NCBI GenBank assembly: GCA_036732565.1
Contig: DAINCF010000405.1
Coordinates: 1 to 6,593 of the forward strand
Reading direction: 5' to 3'
From: JAIVJN01 sp036732565
Lineage (GTDB): Bacteria > Acidobacteriota > Vicinamibacteria > Vicinamibacterales > UBA2999
DNA length: 6,593 nt
This document shows, in pieces, positions 1-5,556 of this stretch; the first letter of the stretch is position 1, and each line of letters starts with the position of its first letter. The position numbers and the translations under genes were made by a program. The notes under the pieces are model-generated. The model was not told where the DNA came from. It saw only the letters and a list, made by a program, of their open reading frames with translations, and did no database searches.

Positions 1-1
1 G

Positions 2-1744
2 ATCGACGCGGCCCGCGCCGGCGTCTCCGTCGGCCTCATCTGCAAGTCGCTGCTCGGCAAGGCCCACACGGTCATGGCCGAGGGCGGCATGGCGGCAGCG
101 CTGGCCAACGTCGACGAGCGCGATAGTTGGAAGGTGCACTTCGCGGACACGATGCGCGGCGGGCAGTACGTCAACAACTGGCGCATGGCCGAGATTCATG
201 CGAAGGAAGCCCCCGATCGCGTGCGGGAGCTCGAAGCGTGGGGCGCGGTCTTCGATCGGACACCAGACGGCCGCATCCTCCAGCGCAACTTCGGCGGCCA
301 TCGCTACCCACGGCTCGCTCACGTCGGCGATCGGACGGGGCTGGAGCTGATCCGCACGCTGCAGGATCACACCGTCCATCTCGGCGTCACCGTGCACATG
401 GAGTACACCGTCGTCGCGCTGCTGATCGACGATGGGCGGGCAGCGGGCGTGTTGGCGTACGACCGTGAGCGCGGACGATTTCACGTGTTCGCGGCCAAGG
501 CCGTCGTGCTGGCGACCGGTGGCGTCGGCCGCGCGTATCAGATTACGAGCAACAGTTGGGAAGGGACGGGCGATGGCCACGCGTTGGCCTACCGCGCCGG
601 CGCCGAGCTCATCGACATGGAGTTCGTCCAGTTCCATCCCACCGGCATGGTCTGGCCGCCGAGCGTCAAAGGCATTCTCGTCACCGAAGGCGTCCGCGGC
701 GAAGGAGGCGTGCTCAAGAACAGCGAAGGCCGCCGCTTCATGTTCGACGACATCCCCGACAACTACAAGCCGCAGACCGCGTCGGACGCCGAGGAGGGAT
801 GGCGCTATACCCAGGGCGACAAGAGCGCGCGGCGCCCGCCCGAGCTGCTGACACGCGACCACGTGGCGCGCTGCATCGTCCGCGAGATCAAAGCCGGGCG
901 CGGCAGCCCCCATGGCGGCGTGTTCCTCGACATCGCGTGGATCAAAGAGAGGCTGTCGAACGCCGGAGAGCACATCAAGCGCAAGCTTCCCAGCATGTAT
1001 CACCAGTTCAAGGAGCTGGCCGACATCGACATCACCAAGGAGCCGATGGAGGTCGGACCGACGACGCACTACATCATGGGCGGCGTGCGCGTCGACGCCG
1101 ACACGCAGATGTCATCGGTCTCGGGCCTGTTCGCGGCCGGTGAGTGCGCCGCCGGCATCAACGGCGCCAATCGCCTCGGCGGCAACTCGCTCTCGGATCT
1201 CATCGTGTTCGGCCAGCGGGCCGGGCAGTATGCGGCGGAGTTCGCGCGCAGCCACCCGGCGGCGAAGATCGACGATGGGGCGGTCGAGCGTGGGACCCGA
1301 GAAGTGCTCGCGCCGTTCGATCGCACGAGCGGCGAGAATCCCTACAAGGTCCAGCAGGATCTGCAGGAGATGATGCAAGCGCTGGTCGGCATCGTCCGCG
1401 TCGAGGGCGAGATGCGCGAGGCGCTGCAGAAGATCGAAGCGCTGAAGTCGCGCGCCGAGCGGGTCAGCGTGAGCGGGCATCGCGAGTACAACGGCGGTTG
1501 GCATACCGCCCTCGACCTGCGCAACTTGCTGATCGTGGCCGAAGCCATCACCTTGTGTGCCATCGAGCGCCGCGAGAGCCGCGGCGGGCACTTCCGCGAG
1601 GACTACCCCGACAAAGCCGCGGAGTTCGGGCAGATCAACCTCGCGGTGCGACCAACGCCTGACGGCCGGATGCACTTGGAGCGCGTGGCGCTCGCGCCGA
1701 TGCCGGAAGAACTCAAGAAGGTGGTCGAGGAACAGAAGGCGTAG
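2..1744 (+). CDS. sdhA: Succinate dehydrogenase / fumarate reductase flavoprotein subunit (5' partial)
   Basis: This is the catalytic, FAD-carrying subunit of complex II, which interconverts succinate and fumarate at the cytoplasmic face of the membrane. The frame is open from base 2, giving 580 residues. The ATG at 74 lies inside a conserved motif, so it is not the start; the N-terminal dinucleotide-binding GxGxxG is outside the window. Visible motifs, numbered from base 2: KAHTVMAEGG (20-29), whose His22 is the expected covalent FAD attachment site; QFHPTG with His212; TRDHVAR with Arg285; THYIMGGV with His356; and GANRLGGNSL with Arg391. By motif these match E. coli SdhA His242, Arg286, His354 and Arg399, so the active site looks intact. 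From memory, the KAHTVMAEGG form, instead of the usual R-S/T-H, resembles actinobacterial Sdh1-type enzymes (M. tuberculosis Rv0248c). sdhB follows after 82 bp. Direction (succinate oxidation or fumarate reduction) cannot be decided from sequence. Confidence 0.96.
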   Translation: MDAARAGVSVGLICKSLLGKAHTVMAEGGMAAALANVDERDSWKVHFADTMRGGQYVNNWRMAEIHAKEAPDRVRELEAWGAVFDRTPDGRILQRNFGGHRYPRLAHVGDRTGLELIRTLQDHTVHLGVTVHMEYTVVALLIDDGRAAGVLAYDRERGRFHVFAAKAVVLATGGVGRAYQITSNSWEGTGDGHALAYRAGAELIDMEFVQFHPTGMVWPPSVKGILVTEGVRGEGGVLKNSEGRRFMFDDIPDNYKPQTASDAEEGWRYTQGDKSARRPPELLTRDHVARCIVREIKAGRGSPHGGVFLDIAWIKERLSNAGEHIKRKLPSMYHQFKELADIDITKEPMEVGPTTHYIMGGVRVDADTQMSSVSGLFAAGECAAGINGANRLGGNSLSDLIVFGQRAGQYAAEFARSHPAAKIDDGAVERGTREVLAPFDRTSGENPYKVQQDLQEMMQALVGIVRVEGEMREALQKIEALKSRAERVSVSGHREYNGGWHTALDLRNLLIVAEAITLCAIERRESRGGHFREDYPDKAAEFGQINLAVRPTPDGRMHLERVALAPMPEELKKVVEEQKA

Positions 1745-1751
1745 GCGATTC

Positions 1752-1777
1752 GGGCCGGCCTGAAGGCCGGCCCCTAC
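1752..1777 (-). repeat. REP-like hairpin with GTAG head (copy 1)
   Basis: Read on the - strand, GTAG (1777-1774) is followed directly by a perfect 9-bp stem (arms 1752-1760 and 1765-1773) closed by a TTCA tetraloop. A GTAG head next to a GC-rich stem is the architecture of REP elements mobilised by RAYT-type transposases; the family assignment is inferred. It lies 7 bp after the sdhA stop and faces copy 2 head-to-head. In RNA it could slow transcription or protect the sdhA 3' end, but it has no T-tract and so is not a typical terminator. Confidence 0.75.
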
Positions 1778-1787
1778 AAGGACGTAC

Positions 1788-1813
1788 GTAGCGGCCGCCC
1801 TTCAGGGCGGCCG
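1788..1813 (+). repeat. REP-like hairpin with GTAG head (copy 2)
   Basis: On the + strand GTAG (1788-1791) is followed by a perfect 9-bp stem (1792-1800 with 1805-1813) and the same TTCA tetraloop as copy 1. The stem differs from copy 1 at positions 1 and 7, and both changes are compensated in the opposite arm. The two copies are head-to-head, 10 bp apart, like a bacterial interspersed mosaic element. It ends 13 bp before the sdhB ATG, so a folded transcript would sit over the region where a ribosome loads. Confidence 0.75.
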
Positions 1814-1826
1814 GCGAGCATTCATT

Positions 1827-2567
1827 ATGGACGCGACATTTCGTATTTGGCGAACACAAGAAGGTGGTGCGGGCGGCGCGCTCCAGGACTATCGCACGAC
1901 GATTTCGGAGGGCATGGTGGTCCTGGATGCGGTGCATCGCATCCAGGCGGAGCAGGCCCCGGACCTGGCCGTTCGCTGGAACTGCAAGGCGGGGAAGTGC
2001 GGCTCGTGCTCGGCAGAGATCAACGGCAAACCGAAGTTGATGTGCATGGCCCGGCTCAACTCGCTCGATCTGAACCAGCCGGTCACCGTGGAGCCGATGC
2101 GCGCGTTTCCGCCGATCAAGGATCTCGTCACGGATGTGTCCTGGAACTTCCGCGTCAAGAAGGCGATTGCGAAGTTCGCTCCGCGCAAGCCGGACGCGCC
2201 CGACGGCACCTGGCGGATGGCGCAGCGCGACATCGATCGCGTGCAGGAATTCCGCAAGTGCATCGAATGCTTCCTGTGTCAGGACGTTTGCCACGTGCTG
2301 CGCGATCACCAGAAGCACGACGAGTTCATCGGCCCGCGCTTTTTCGTGCACGCCGCGGCGCTGGAGATGCATCCGCTGGACACCAGCGATCGCGTGGCCG
2401 CGCTCAAGGAGACCCACGGCGTCGGCTACTGCAACATCACCAAGTGCTGCACCGCGGTGTGCCCCGAGCACATTCACATCACCGACAACGCCATCATCCC
2501 GTTGAAGGAACGCGTCGTCGACCGGTACTACGACCCGTTGACGAGGCTGTTGCGAGTGTTTCGCTGA
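1827..2567 (+). CDS. sdhB: Succinate dehydrogenase / fumarate reductase iron-sulfur subunit
   Basis: This is the electron-transfer subunit of complex II, carrying electrons from the FAD of SdhA to the quinone site in the membrane anchor. It is full length (246 aa). The N-terminal plant-ferredoxin-like half has the [2Fe-2S] ligands Cys53, Cys58, Cys61 and Cys73. The C-terminal half has CxxCxxCxxxC (Cys145, 148, 151, 155) and then Cys202, Cys208 and Cys212 followed by Pro. By comparison with E. coli SdhB, the [4Fe-4S] cluster uses 145, 148, 151 and 212, and the [3Fe-4S] cluster uses 155, 202 and 208. Cys207 is an extra cysteine next to a ligand. The segment around NCKAGKCGSCSAEINGK closely resembles, from memory, the actinobacterial Sdh1 subunit (Rv0247c). 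The ATG at 1827 gives a family-like N-terminus, but only a weak Shine-Dalgarno (GGCGAG, 1813-1818) precedes it, just after a REP-like hairpin. The spacing suggests co-transcription with sdhA. Confidence 0.96.
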   Translation: MDATFRIWRTQEGGAGGALQDYRTTISEGMVVLDAVHRIQAEQAPDLAVRWNCKAGKCGSCSAEINGKPKLMCMARLNSLDLNQPVTVEPMRAFPPIKDLVTDVSWNFRVKKAIAKFAPRKPDAPDGTWRMAQRDIDRVQEFRKCIECFLCQDVCHVLRDHQKHDEFIGPRFFVHAAALEMHPLDTSDRVAALKETHGVGYCNITKCCTAVCPEHIHITDNAIIPLKERVVDRYYDPLTRLLRVFR

Positions 2568-2577
2568 TAGCCACGGT

Positions 2578-2605
2578 GTAGAGGCGGTTCCCGAACCGCC
2601 CCTAC
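2578..2605. repeat. Palindromic GTAG...CTAC hairpin repeat
   Basis: GTAG (2578-2581) pairs with CTAC (2602-2605). Inside is a 7-bp stem (2583-2589 with 2594-2600) closed by CCCG, with one A-C mismatch between the two helices. Read on the - strand it begins GTAGGGGC, as does copy 1 of the sdhA-sdhB spacer, so it is probably a related repeat that has a head on both sides. It begins 10 bp after the sdhB stop and fills most of the spacer before the TPR gene. There is no T-tract, so a processing, stability or repeat-element role is more likely than termination. Confidence 0.65.
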
Positions 2606-2629
2606 GTGTTTCCGACGAGACGTGACGTC

Positions 2630-3136
2630 ATGTATGCACTGAAGCCACTGTCACCCGCCGCTATTCCCGCCGCGTTGGCCAAGGCCGAACGATATCGCCT
2701 GCTGAACGAGCCCGAGCAGGCCGAGAGCATCTGCGAAGACGTCCTCGCCGCCGAGCCCGACAATTCCGAGGCGCTGCGCATGCTGCTCCTGGCGCTGACC
2801 GATCAATTTCCCCACCAGGAAAGCACCGTCGTCGGACGCGCACAGGGGCTGGTCGCACAGCTCAGCTCAGACTACGACCGCGCCTACTATTCAGGCTTGG
2901 TGGCCGAGCGCCGGGCACGGGCCCTCCTCGAGCGCCGCGGCCCAGGGTCGGCGCTGCCGGCCGGAGACTGGCTTCGCGATGCGATGCGCTGGTTCGAGCG
3001 TGCCGACAGCATCCGACCAGCTGACAACGACGAAGCGCGGCTCAGGTGGAACGCGTGCGTCCGGCTCGCGGAGCGTCATCCGCACTTGGTGGCCACGGCT
3101 GACGAAGGGCGGACCCAACCGCTGATGCTGGAATGA
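2630..3136 (+). CDS. Small TPR-repeat protein following the sdh genes
   Basis: This 168-residue protein has no signal peptide or membrane segment and is probably cytoplasmic. Residues about 13-60 (RYRLLNEPEQAESICEDVL, then AEPDNSEALRML) have the helix-turn-helix spacing and the A/PDN turn of a TPR. A second TPR-like pair follows at about 115-150 (AMRWFERADSIRPADNDEARL). TPRs are protein-binding scaffolds with no enzymatic role. I chose ATG 2630 over the in-frame GTG at 2606, because 2606 directly abuts the repeat ending at 2605 and the residues it would add (MFPTRRDV) look unlike the rest. The Shine-Dalgarno is weak at either start. Same strand and a 62-bp gap after sdhB suggest an operon member; a role in complex II assembly or stability is only a guess from position. 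Cys35 and Cys142 are the only cysteines, so a metal-binding role is unlikely. Confidence 0.8.
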   Translation: MYALKPLSPAAIPAALAKAERYRLLNEPEQAESICEDVLAAEPDNSEALRMLLLALTDQFPHQESTVVGRAQGLVAQLSSDYDRAYYSGLVAERRARALLERRGPGSALPAGDWLRDAMRWFERADSIRPADNDEARLRWNACVRLAERHPHLVATADEGRTQPLMLE

Positions 3137-3276
3137 ACCGGTCGCCCGAAGTGCCTCTGGAACAAGGTTTTACAAATGATGCGCGGGTGTCACTCAAAGG
3201 CAAAGAAAGACAAAGGATTACAACGCACGAGCGAATTCTGATCGTATCCTGCGGGTACAACGACAGAGGGGAAGCA

Positions 3277-3328
3277 CCGGGTGGGGCGCCTCCAGTGAGC
3301 CGCAGCGCTCCACCCGGGTTTTTGTTTT
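3277..3328 (+). terminator. Strong intrinsic (Rho-independent) terminator
   Basis: A 13-bp stem (3277-3289 with 3305-3317) contains one G-U wobble (3285 with 3309) and is otherwise fully paired. It has a 15-nt loop (3290-3304) and is followed by a T-rich tract, five T, G, four T (3319-3328). It lies 140 bp after the TPR gene stop and 57 bp before the next ATG. It would end the sdh transcript, or act as an attenuator for the gene downstream. Confidence 0.88.
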
Positions 3329-3369
3329 CCGAGAACATCCGGAAAGCTTCGTGCGATATTTTTAGTGCT

Positions 3370-3375
3370 AGGAGG
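3370..3375 (+). promoter_or_regulatory. Consensus Shine-Dalgarno AGGAGG for the Tat/zinc-ribbon gene
   Basis: AGGAGG lies 10 nt upstream of ATG 3386. It selects this start over the in-frame GTG at 3365, which lies upstream of the site. It is the best ribosome binding site in the window and suggests efficient translation. Confidence 0.85.
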
Positions 3376-3385
3376 CTTACAGCAC

Positions 3386-3709
3386 ATGTTCCAGGAAACA
3401 CCGGGAAAAAGCCTTGACCGCCGGAGCTTCCTTCGAGGCTCGGCTGTCTTCGCCGCCGCACTCGGACTCGCCGTCGTTCCCACGTTCGCGCAGCAGCAGC
3501 CGCCGCCACAGCAGCCGCCGCCCGAGAAGAAAGAGAAGCCGAAGGATCCGTTCGAGAACGAGGACAAGAGCAAGGGCGAAGGCGAAAAGAAGACGCTGGT
3601 CGACAAGGAAGGCCGTGAGTATCGGGTCTGCCCCCAGTGCGCCTACAACATGTACAAGCAGGGCCGCATGTGGGTGTGCGAGAACTGCGGTTATAGCTAC
3701 GTCGAGTAA
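3386..3709 (+). CDS. Tat-exported small zinc-ribbon / rubredoxin-like protein
   Basis: I do not recognise a named family for this 107-residue protein, but its layout is clear. A twin-arginine motif, DRRSFLRG (11-18, Arg12 and Arg13), precedes a hydrophobic Ala/Leu/Val segment (19-34), with likely cleavage after TFA (33-35). A Gln/Pro-rich stretch (36-46) and a strongly charged Lys/Glu linker (47-77) follow. The C-terminus has two CxxC knuckles: Cys82-Pro-Gln-Cys85 and Cys98-Glu-Asn-Cys101-Gly-Tyr. Four cysteines in this pattern bind Zn (zinc ribbon) or Fe (rubredoxin-like). CENCGY resembles a rubredoxin knuckle, but the 12-residue gap between knuckles is much shorter than in true rubredoxins. 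The Tat system exports folded, often cofactor-loaded proteins, which fits loading of the metal in the cytoplasm. The likely location is the periplasm, perhaps membrane-tethered if the signal is not cleaved. The start is fixed by AGGAGG. A terminator lies upstream and a GC hairpin downstream, so it is probably a single-gene unit. Its partner and function are unknown. Confidence 0.87.
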   Translation: MFQETPGKSLDRRSFLRGSAVFAAALGLAVVPTFAQQQPPPQQPPPEKKEKPKDPFENEDKSKGEGEKKTLVDKEGREYRVCPQCAYNMYKQGRMWVCENCGYSYVE

Positions 3710-3736
3710 GCTTCCGAATTAGCCCCACAGGATGTG

Positions 3737-3766
3737 AACGCCCGGCCCCTCACGGAGCCGGGCGTT
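3737..3766. terminator. GC-rich hairpin between convergent genes, probable bidirectional terminator
   Basis: A perfect 10-bp stem (3737-3746 with 3757-3766) has a 10-nt loop that can close further by two C-G pairs. It lies 27 bp after the + strand stop at 3709 and 12 bp beyond the - strand stop at 3779. Neither side has a real T-tract, so it may act as a weak or T-less terminator, or simply protect both 3' ends. Confidence 0.65.
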
Positions 3767-3778
3767 GTCATGTACGCC

Positions 3779-4888
3779 TCAGAAGCGGCCCGCGCCCGTC
3801 CACCTCCCGAACTCTTGGAACGTGAAGTTGCGGTACACGAAGCCCGGCGTGGCGCAATGCCCCGAAATCACGTCGATCAAGTAGGCGTTCGCCGATCCTT
3901 CCGGAGTGTCGCCGCCATAGTGATACGCGATCTCGTCGCCGGCGATCACGACGGGCTGCCCGCCGTTGTCGGCCGGCCCGCGCGTCGGCTTGCTGTTGTA
4001 GCCAAAGCGCAGATCGATCTGGCGCAACCGATCGACCAGCGCGTCGATGAACGGGTTGCGGATGTACTTCGAGTTGGGATTGGGGCACGACGCCTGGAGG
4101 AGCGCCGGATTGGCCGCCATGAACTGTTGGATGATGTCGCCGACGAAGGGCAGCGGCAGGCGCCCGCCGCCGACCGGGTTCGGCGTGAACGCCGGCGTGT
4201 TGACGCCCGCGGTGATGACCACCTGGTTCGACTCGGCGCTGAACCCGCCGCACCGGCCGAGCGTGGCGACCGTGATGTAGAACGTGCCCGGCGGAATGCC
4301 GGCGACGTTCACGAACCCGTTGGTCACGGGGAGGATCGCAATCGGCGGTCCCGTAGGCGTGGAGCGCGCGACGACGTAGAACGCGGACTGGATGCCGCCG
4401 CTTGCGAGGTTCCATTGAATCCACGCGTTCGTGCCGCGCACGATCGCGGTCAGGTCCGTTGGGGCACCGGCGGGCTGGCAGCCACCGGTGATCGGGACCT
4501 GCACCTCGTTCGACGCGGGCCCGACGCCTTCGCTGTTCGCGGCGCGCACGCGAATGAAGTAGTTCCCGTTGCCGACGCCGCCAGTATTGAACGACGCGAG
4601 CCGCTCGCTCAGGAGGCTCGGATTGGCCAGCAGGCTGGTCGGAAAGGTCACGGCCGTCTGCCCGGTTCCGAAGCCGGCTTCGAGCACGTAGTGCGTGAAG
4701 ATGGCCGGCGGTGCCGTCCAGATGAGCGAGAGCGCGTTGTTGTTCGCGTAATAGACGAGTCCCGATGGCGCGGCCGGCACCGCGGCTGGCTCAGCGGGCT
4801 GTTGCGCGGAGACCGGCCCGACCATGCCGGCCGCGATCGCCAGGAGCCCCGCGAGGGCTGCAGAAACCCAAAGCTTTCGTGTGATCAC
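3779..4888 (-). CDS. Secreted protein with two fibronectin type III domains and an unknown C-terminal domain
   Basis: This 369-residue protein has an N-terminal Sec signal (KLWVSAALAGLLAIAAGMVG, cleavage near PVSA-QQ, residue 28). An Ala/Pro spacer and two FN3 domains follow, about 40-133 and 140-227. FN3 features include PSGL with SLIWTAP, FIRVRAANSEGVGPASNEV, then PTDLTAI with WIQWNLA and FYITVAT with SAESNQV. FN3 folds usually bind ligands or space other domains outside the cell. Residues about 236-369 form a separate domain I cannot name; it contains PFIDALVDRLRQIDLRFGYN, DEIAYHYGGDTPEGSANAY, IDVISGHC and a terminal FGRWTGAGRF. Cysteines 137, 213, 268 and 345 could form disulfides. The GTG start is chosen because GGGAGGA lies 7 nt upstream and the signal peptide begins immediately. 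An in-frame extension to 5293 exists, but it overlaps yajQ and is rejected. It lies 92 bp after yajQ on the same strand; co-transcription is possible but a functional link is not evident. Confidence 0.85.
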   Translation of the reverse strand: MITRKLWVSAALAGLLAIAAGMVGPVSAQQPAEPAAVPAAPSGLVYYANNNALSLIWTAPPAIFTHYVLEAGFGTGQTAVTFPTSLLANPSLLSERLASFNTGGVGNGNYFIRVRAANSEGVGPASNEVQVPITGGCQPAGAPTDLTAIVRGTNAWIQWNLASGGIQSAFYVVARSTPTGPPIAILPVTNGFVNVAGIPPGTFYITVATLGRCGGFSAESNQVVITAGVNTPAFTPNPVGGGRLPLPFVGDIIQQFMAANPALLQASCPNPNSKYIRNPFIDALVDRLRQIDLRFGYNSKPTRGPADNGGQPVVIAGDEIAYHYGGDTPEGSANAYLIDVISGHCATPGFVYRNFTFQEFGRWTGAGRF

Positions 4889-4895
4889 TCGGACG

Positions 4896-4902
4896 TCCTC
4901 CC
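4896..4902 (-). promoter_or_regulatory. Shine-Dalgarno GGGAGGA selecting the GTG start at 4888
   Basis: Read on the - strand, GGGAGGA ends 7 nt before the GTG at 4888-4886. It decides this start for the FN3 protein over upstream in-frame codons and gives a clean signal peptide. Confidence 0.8.
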
Positions 4903-4980
4903 TGCAAGCCTCAGTCGAGCTCCGCTTGCGTCGGCCATCCATCCTAGCCAACCGGGAAGAAATTGCACGAAATTTCGCTT

Positions 4981-5484
4981 TTAGGACCGGTAATTGCCGA
5001 ACTGCAGCGCGACACCGAAGTCGCGAGCGCGCAGGAGCGCCATGGCCTCTTGGAGCTCGTCTTTCGAGGGTGACGAGACGCGTAGCTGATCCCCTTGAAT
5101 CGCGGCCTGCACCTTCTTCATCTTCGCGTCCTTGATGGCCTTGACGATCTCGCGCGCGGCTTCGGTGGGGATGCCCATCTGCAGCGTGACGATTTGCCGG
5201 ACCGTGCCGCCGGATGCGGCTTCCACGTCGCCGGGCTTGAGATTCTTGACGGGCACGCTGCGCCGCACCATGCGCGTCTGGACCACTTCCCACAGCGCCG
5301 ACAGCTTGAAGTTGTCCTCAGCCGTCAACGTCAACGTGCCGTTCTTCTGATCGAGGTCCACGGCCGCTGGCGATCCCTTGAAGTCGTAGCGCTGCCCAAT
5401 TTCCTTGCGGGCCTGATTGAGGGCGTTGTCCACCTCCTGGAGATCGATGGTCGAGGTGACGTCGAAGGAATACGTGGTGGCCAT
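4981..5484 (-). CDS. yajQ: YajQ family nucleotide-binding protein
   Basis: YajQ proteins are small cytoplasmic proteins of two ferredoxin-like folds. Members in Xanthomonas and Pseudomonas have been reported to bind cyclic di-GMP and affect gene expression; for most others the role is unproven. Here the 167 residues match the usual length (about 160-165). Family signatures are clear: SFDVTSTIDLQEVDNALNQA near the N-terminus, RYDFKGS (32-38), the central LTAEDNFKLSALWEVVQTRM and VPVKNLKPGD, then GIPTEAAREIVKAIKDAKMK and a C-terminal RDFGVALQFGNYR. ATG 5484 is the start of the conserved N-terminus. No good Shine-Dalgarno is visible, because the leader is made of the GCACCCAG-type repeat. It is divergent to fdhD with 113 bp between their start codons, so both promoters must lie in or near that repeat-filled spacer. 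Confidence 0.95.
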   Translation of the reverse strand: MATTYSFDVTSTIDLQEVDNALNQARKEIGQRYDFKGSPAAVDLDQKNGTLTLTAEDNFKLSALWEVVQTRMVRRSVPVKNLKPGDVEAASGGTVRQIVTLQMGIPTEAAREIVKAIKDAKMKKVQAAIQGDQLRVSSPSKDELQEAMALLRARDFGVALQFGNYRS

Positions 5485-5486
5485 AA

Positions 5487-5556
5487 GGGTGCCTGGGTGC
5501 TGGTGCGTACAGTGCTATTGTGCCGCACACACTCACCAGCACGCACCCAGGCACCC
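5487..5556. repeat. Inverted repeat between yajQ and fdhD
   Basis: A perfect 14-bp inverted pair (5487-5500 with 5543-5556) extends by five more pairs (5501-5505 with 5534-5538) after a 4-nt bulge. The 28-nt centre (5506-5533) holds TGCTATTGT (5513-5521), which resembles an extended -10 box for fdhD, but no -35 lies at the right distance. The left arm begins 2 bp before the yajQ ATG, so the yajQ leader RNA is almost wholly one arm of the hairpin. Extrusion of a cruciform, or RNA pairing in a through-transcript, is possible but inferred. Confidence 0.75.

Larger units (their letters stand above)
3137..3385. other. AT-richer intergenic region with leader, terminator and ribosome binding site
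   Basis: These 249 bp carry no convincing gene and are visibly richer in A and T than the flanks, with a purine-rich tract at 3195-3217 (AAAGGCAAAGAAAGACAAAGG is representative in style). They contain a strong intrinsic terminator (3277-3328) and the Shine-Dalgarno of the next gene (3370-3375). A TATCCT at 3245-3250 could be a -10 box, but no good -35 lies at the right distance. The stretch could be the long 3' end of the sdh transcript, an independent small RNA ending at the terminator, or an attenuated leader of the gene at 3386. Sequence alone does not separate these. Confidence 0.4.

Noticed and set aside
74..76. ATG as the start of the flavoprotein gene
   Set aside because: It lies inside the conserved FAD-attachment motif HTVMAEGG, and the frame is open back to the window edge with family-like residues, so the gene is simply cut off.
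3277..3328. Known riboswitch or SRP/6S RNA
   Set aside because: By eye the stretch lacks the conserved cores I know for ZTP, cyclic di-GMP, fluoride, cobalamin, SRP or 6S RNAs; only the terminator hairpin is secure.
3133..3417. Small + strand frame overlapping the TPR stop by ATGA
   Set aside because: The overlap looks like translational coupling, but the frame runs through the terminator and into the next gene and shows no domain or coding character.
3042..3728. - strand frame of 228 aa across the intergenic region
   Set aside because: It crosses the terminator and the Tat/zinc-ribbon gene on the other strand and is low-complexity in composition; a shadow frame.
4889..4980. Promoter between yajQ and the FN3 gene (TAGGAT-like -10)
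   Set aside because: A TAGGAT box is present on the - strand, but there is no acceptable -35 at the right distance.
3734..4984. Long + strand reading frame (416 aa)
   Set aside because: It is antisense to the FN3 protein, rich in Arg and Gly as expected of a GC-rich shadow frame, and has no recognisable domain; the opposite strand has a signal peptide, FN3 domains and a Shine-Dalgarno.
4889..5293. N-terminal extension of the FN3 protein to 5293
   Set aside because: The extension overlaps yajQ in another frame, looks like random Arg/Gly-rich sequence, and would bury the signal peptide; GTG 4888 has a good Shine-Dalgarno.
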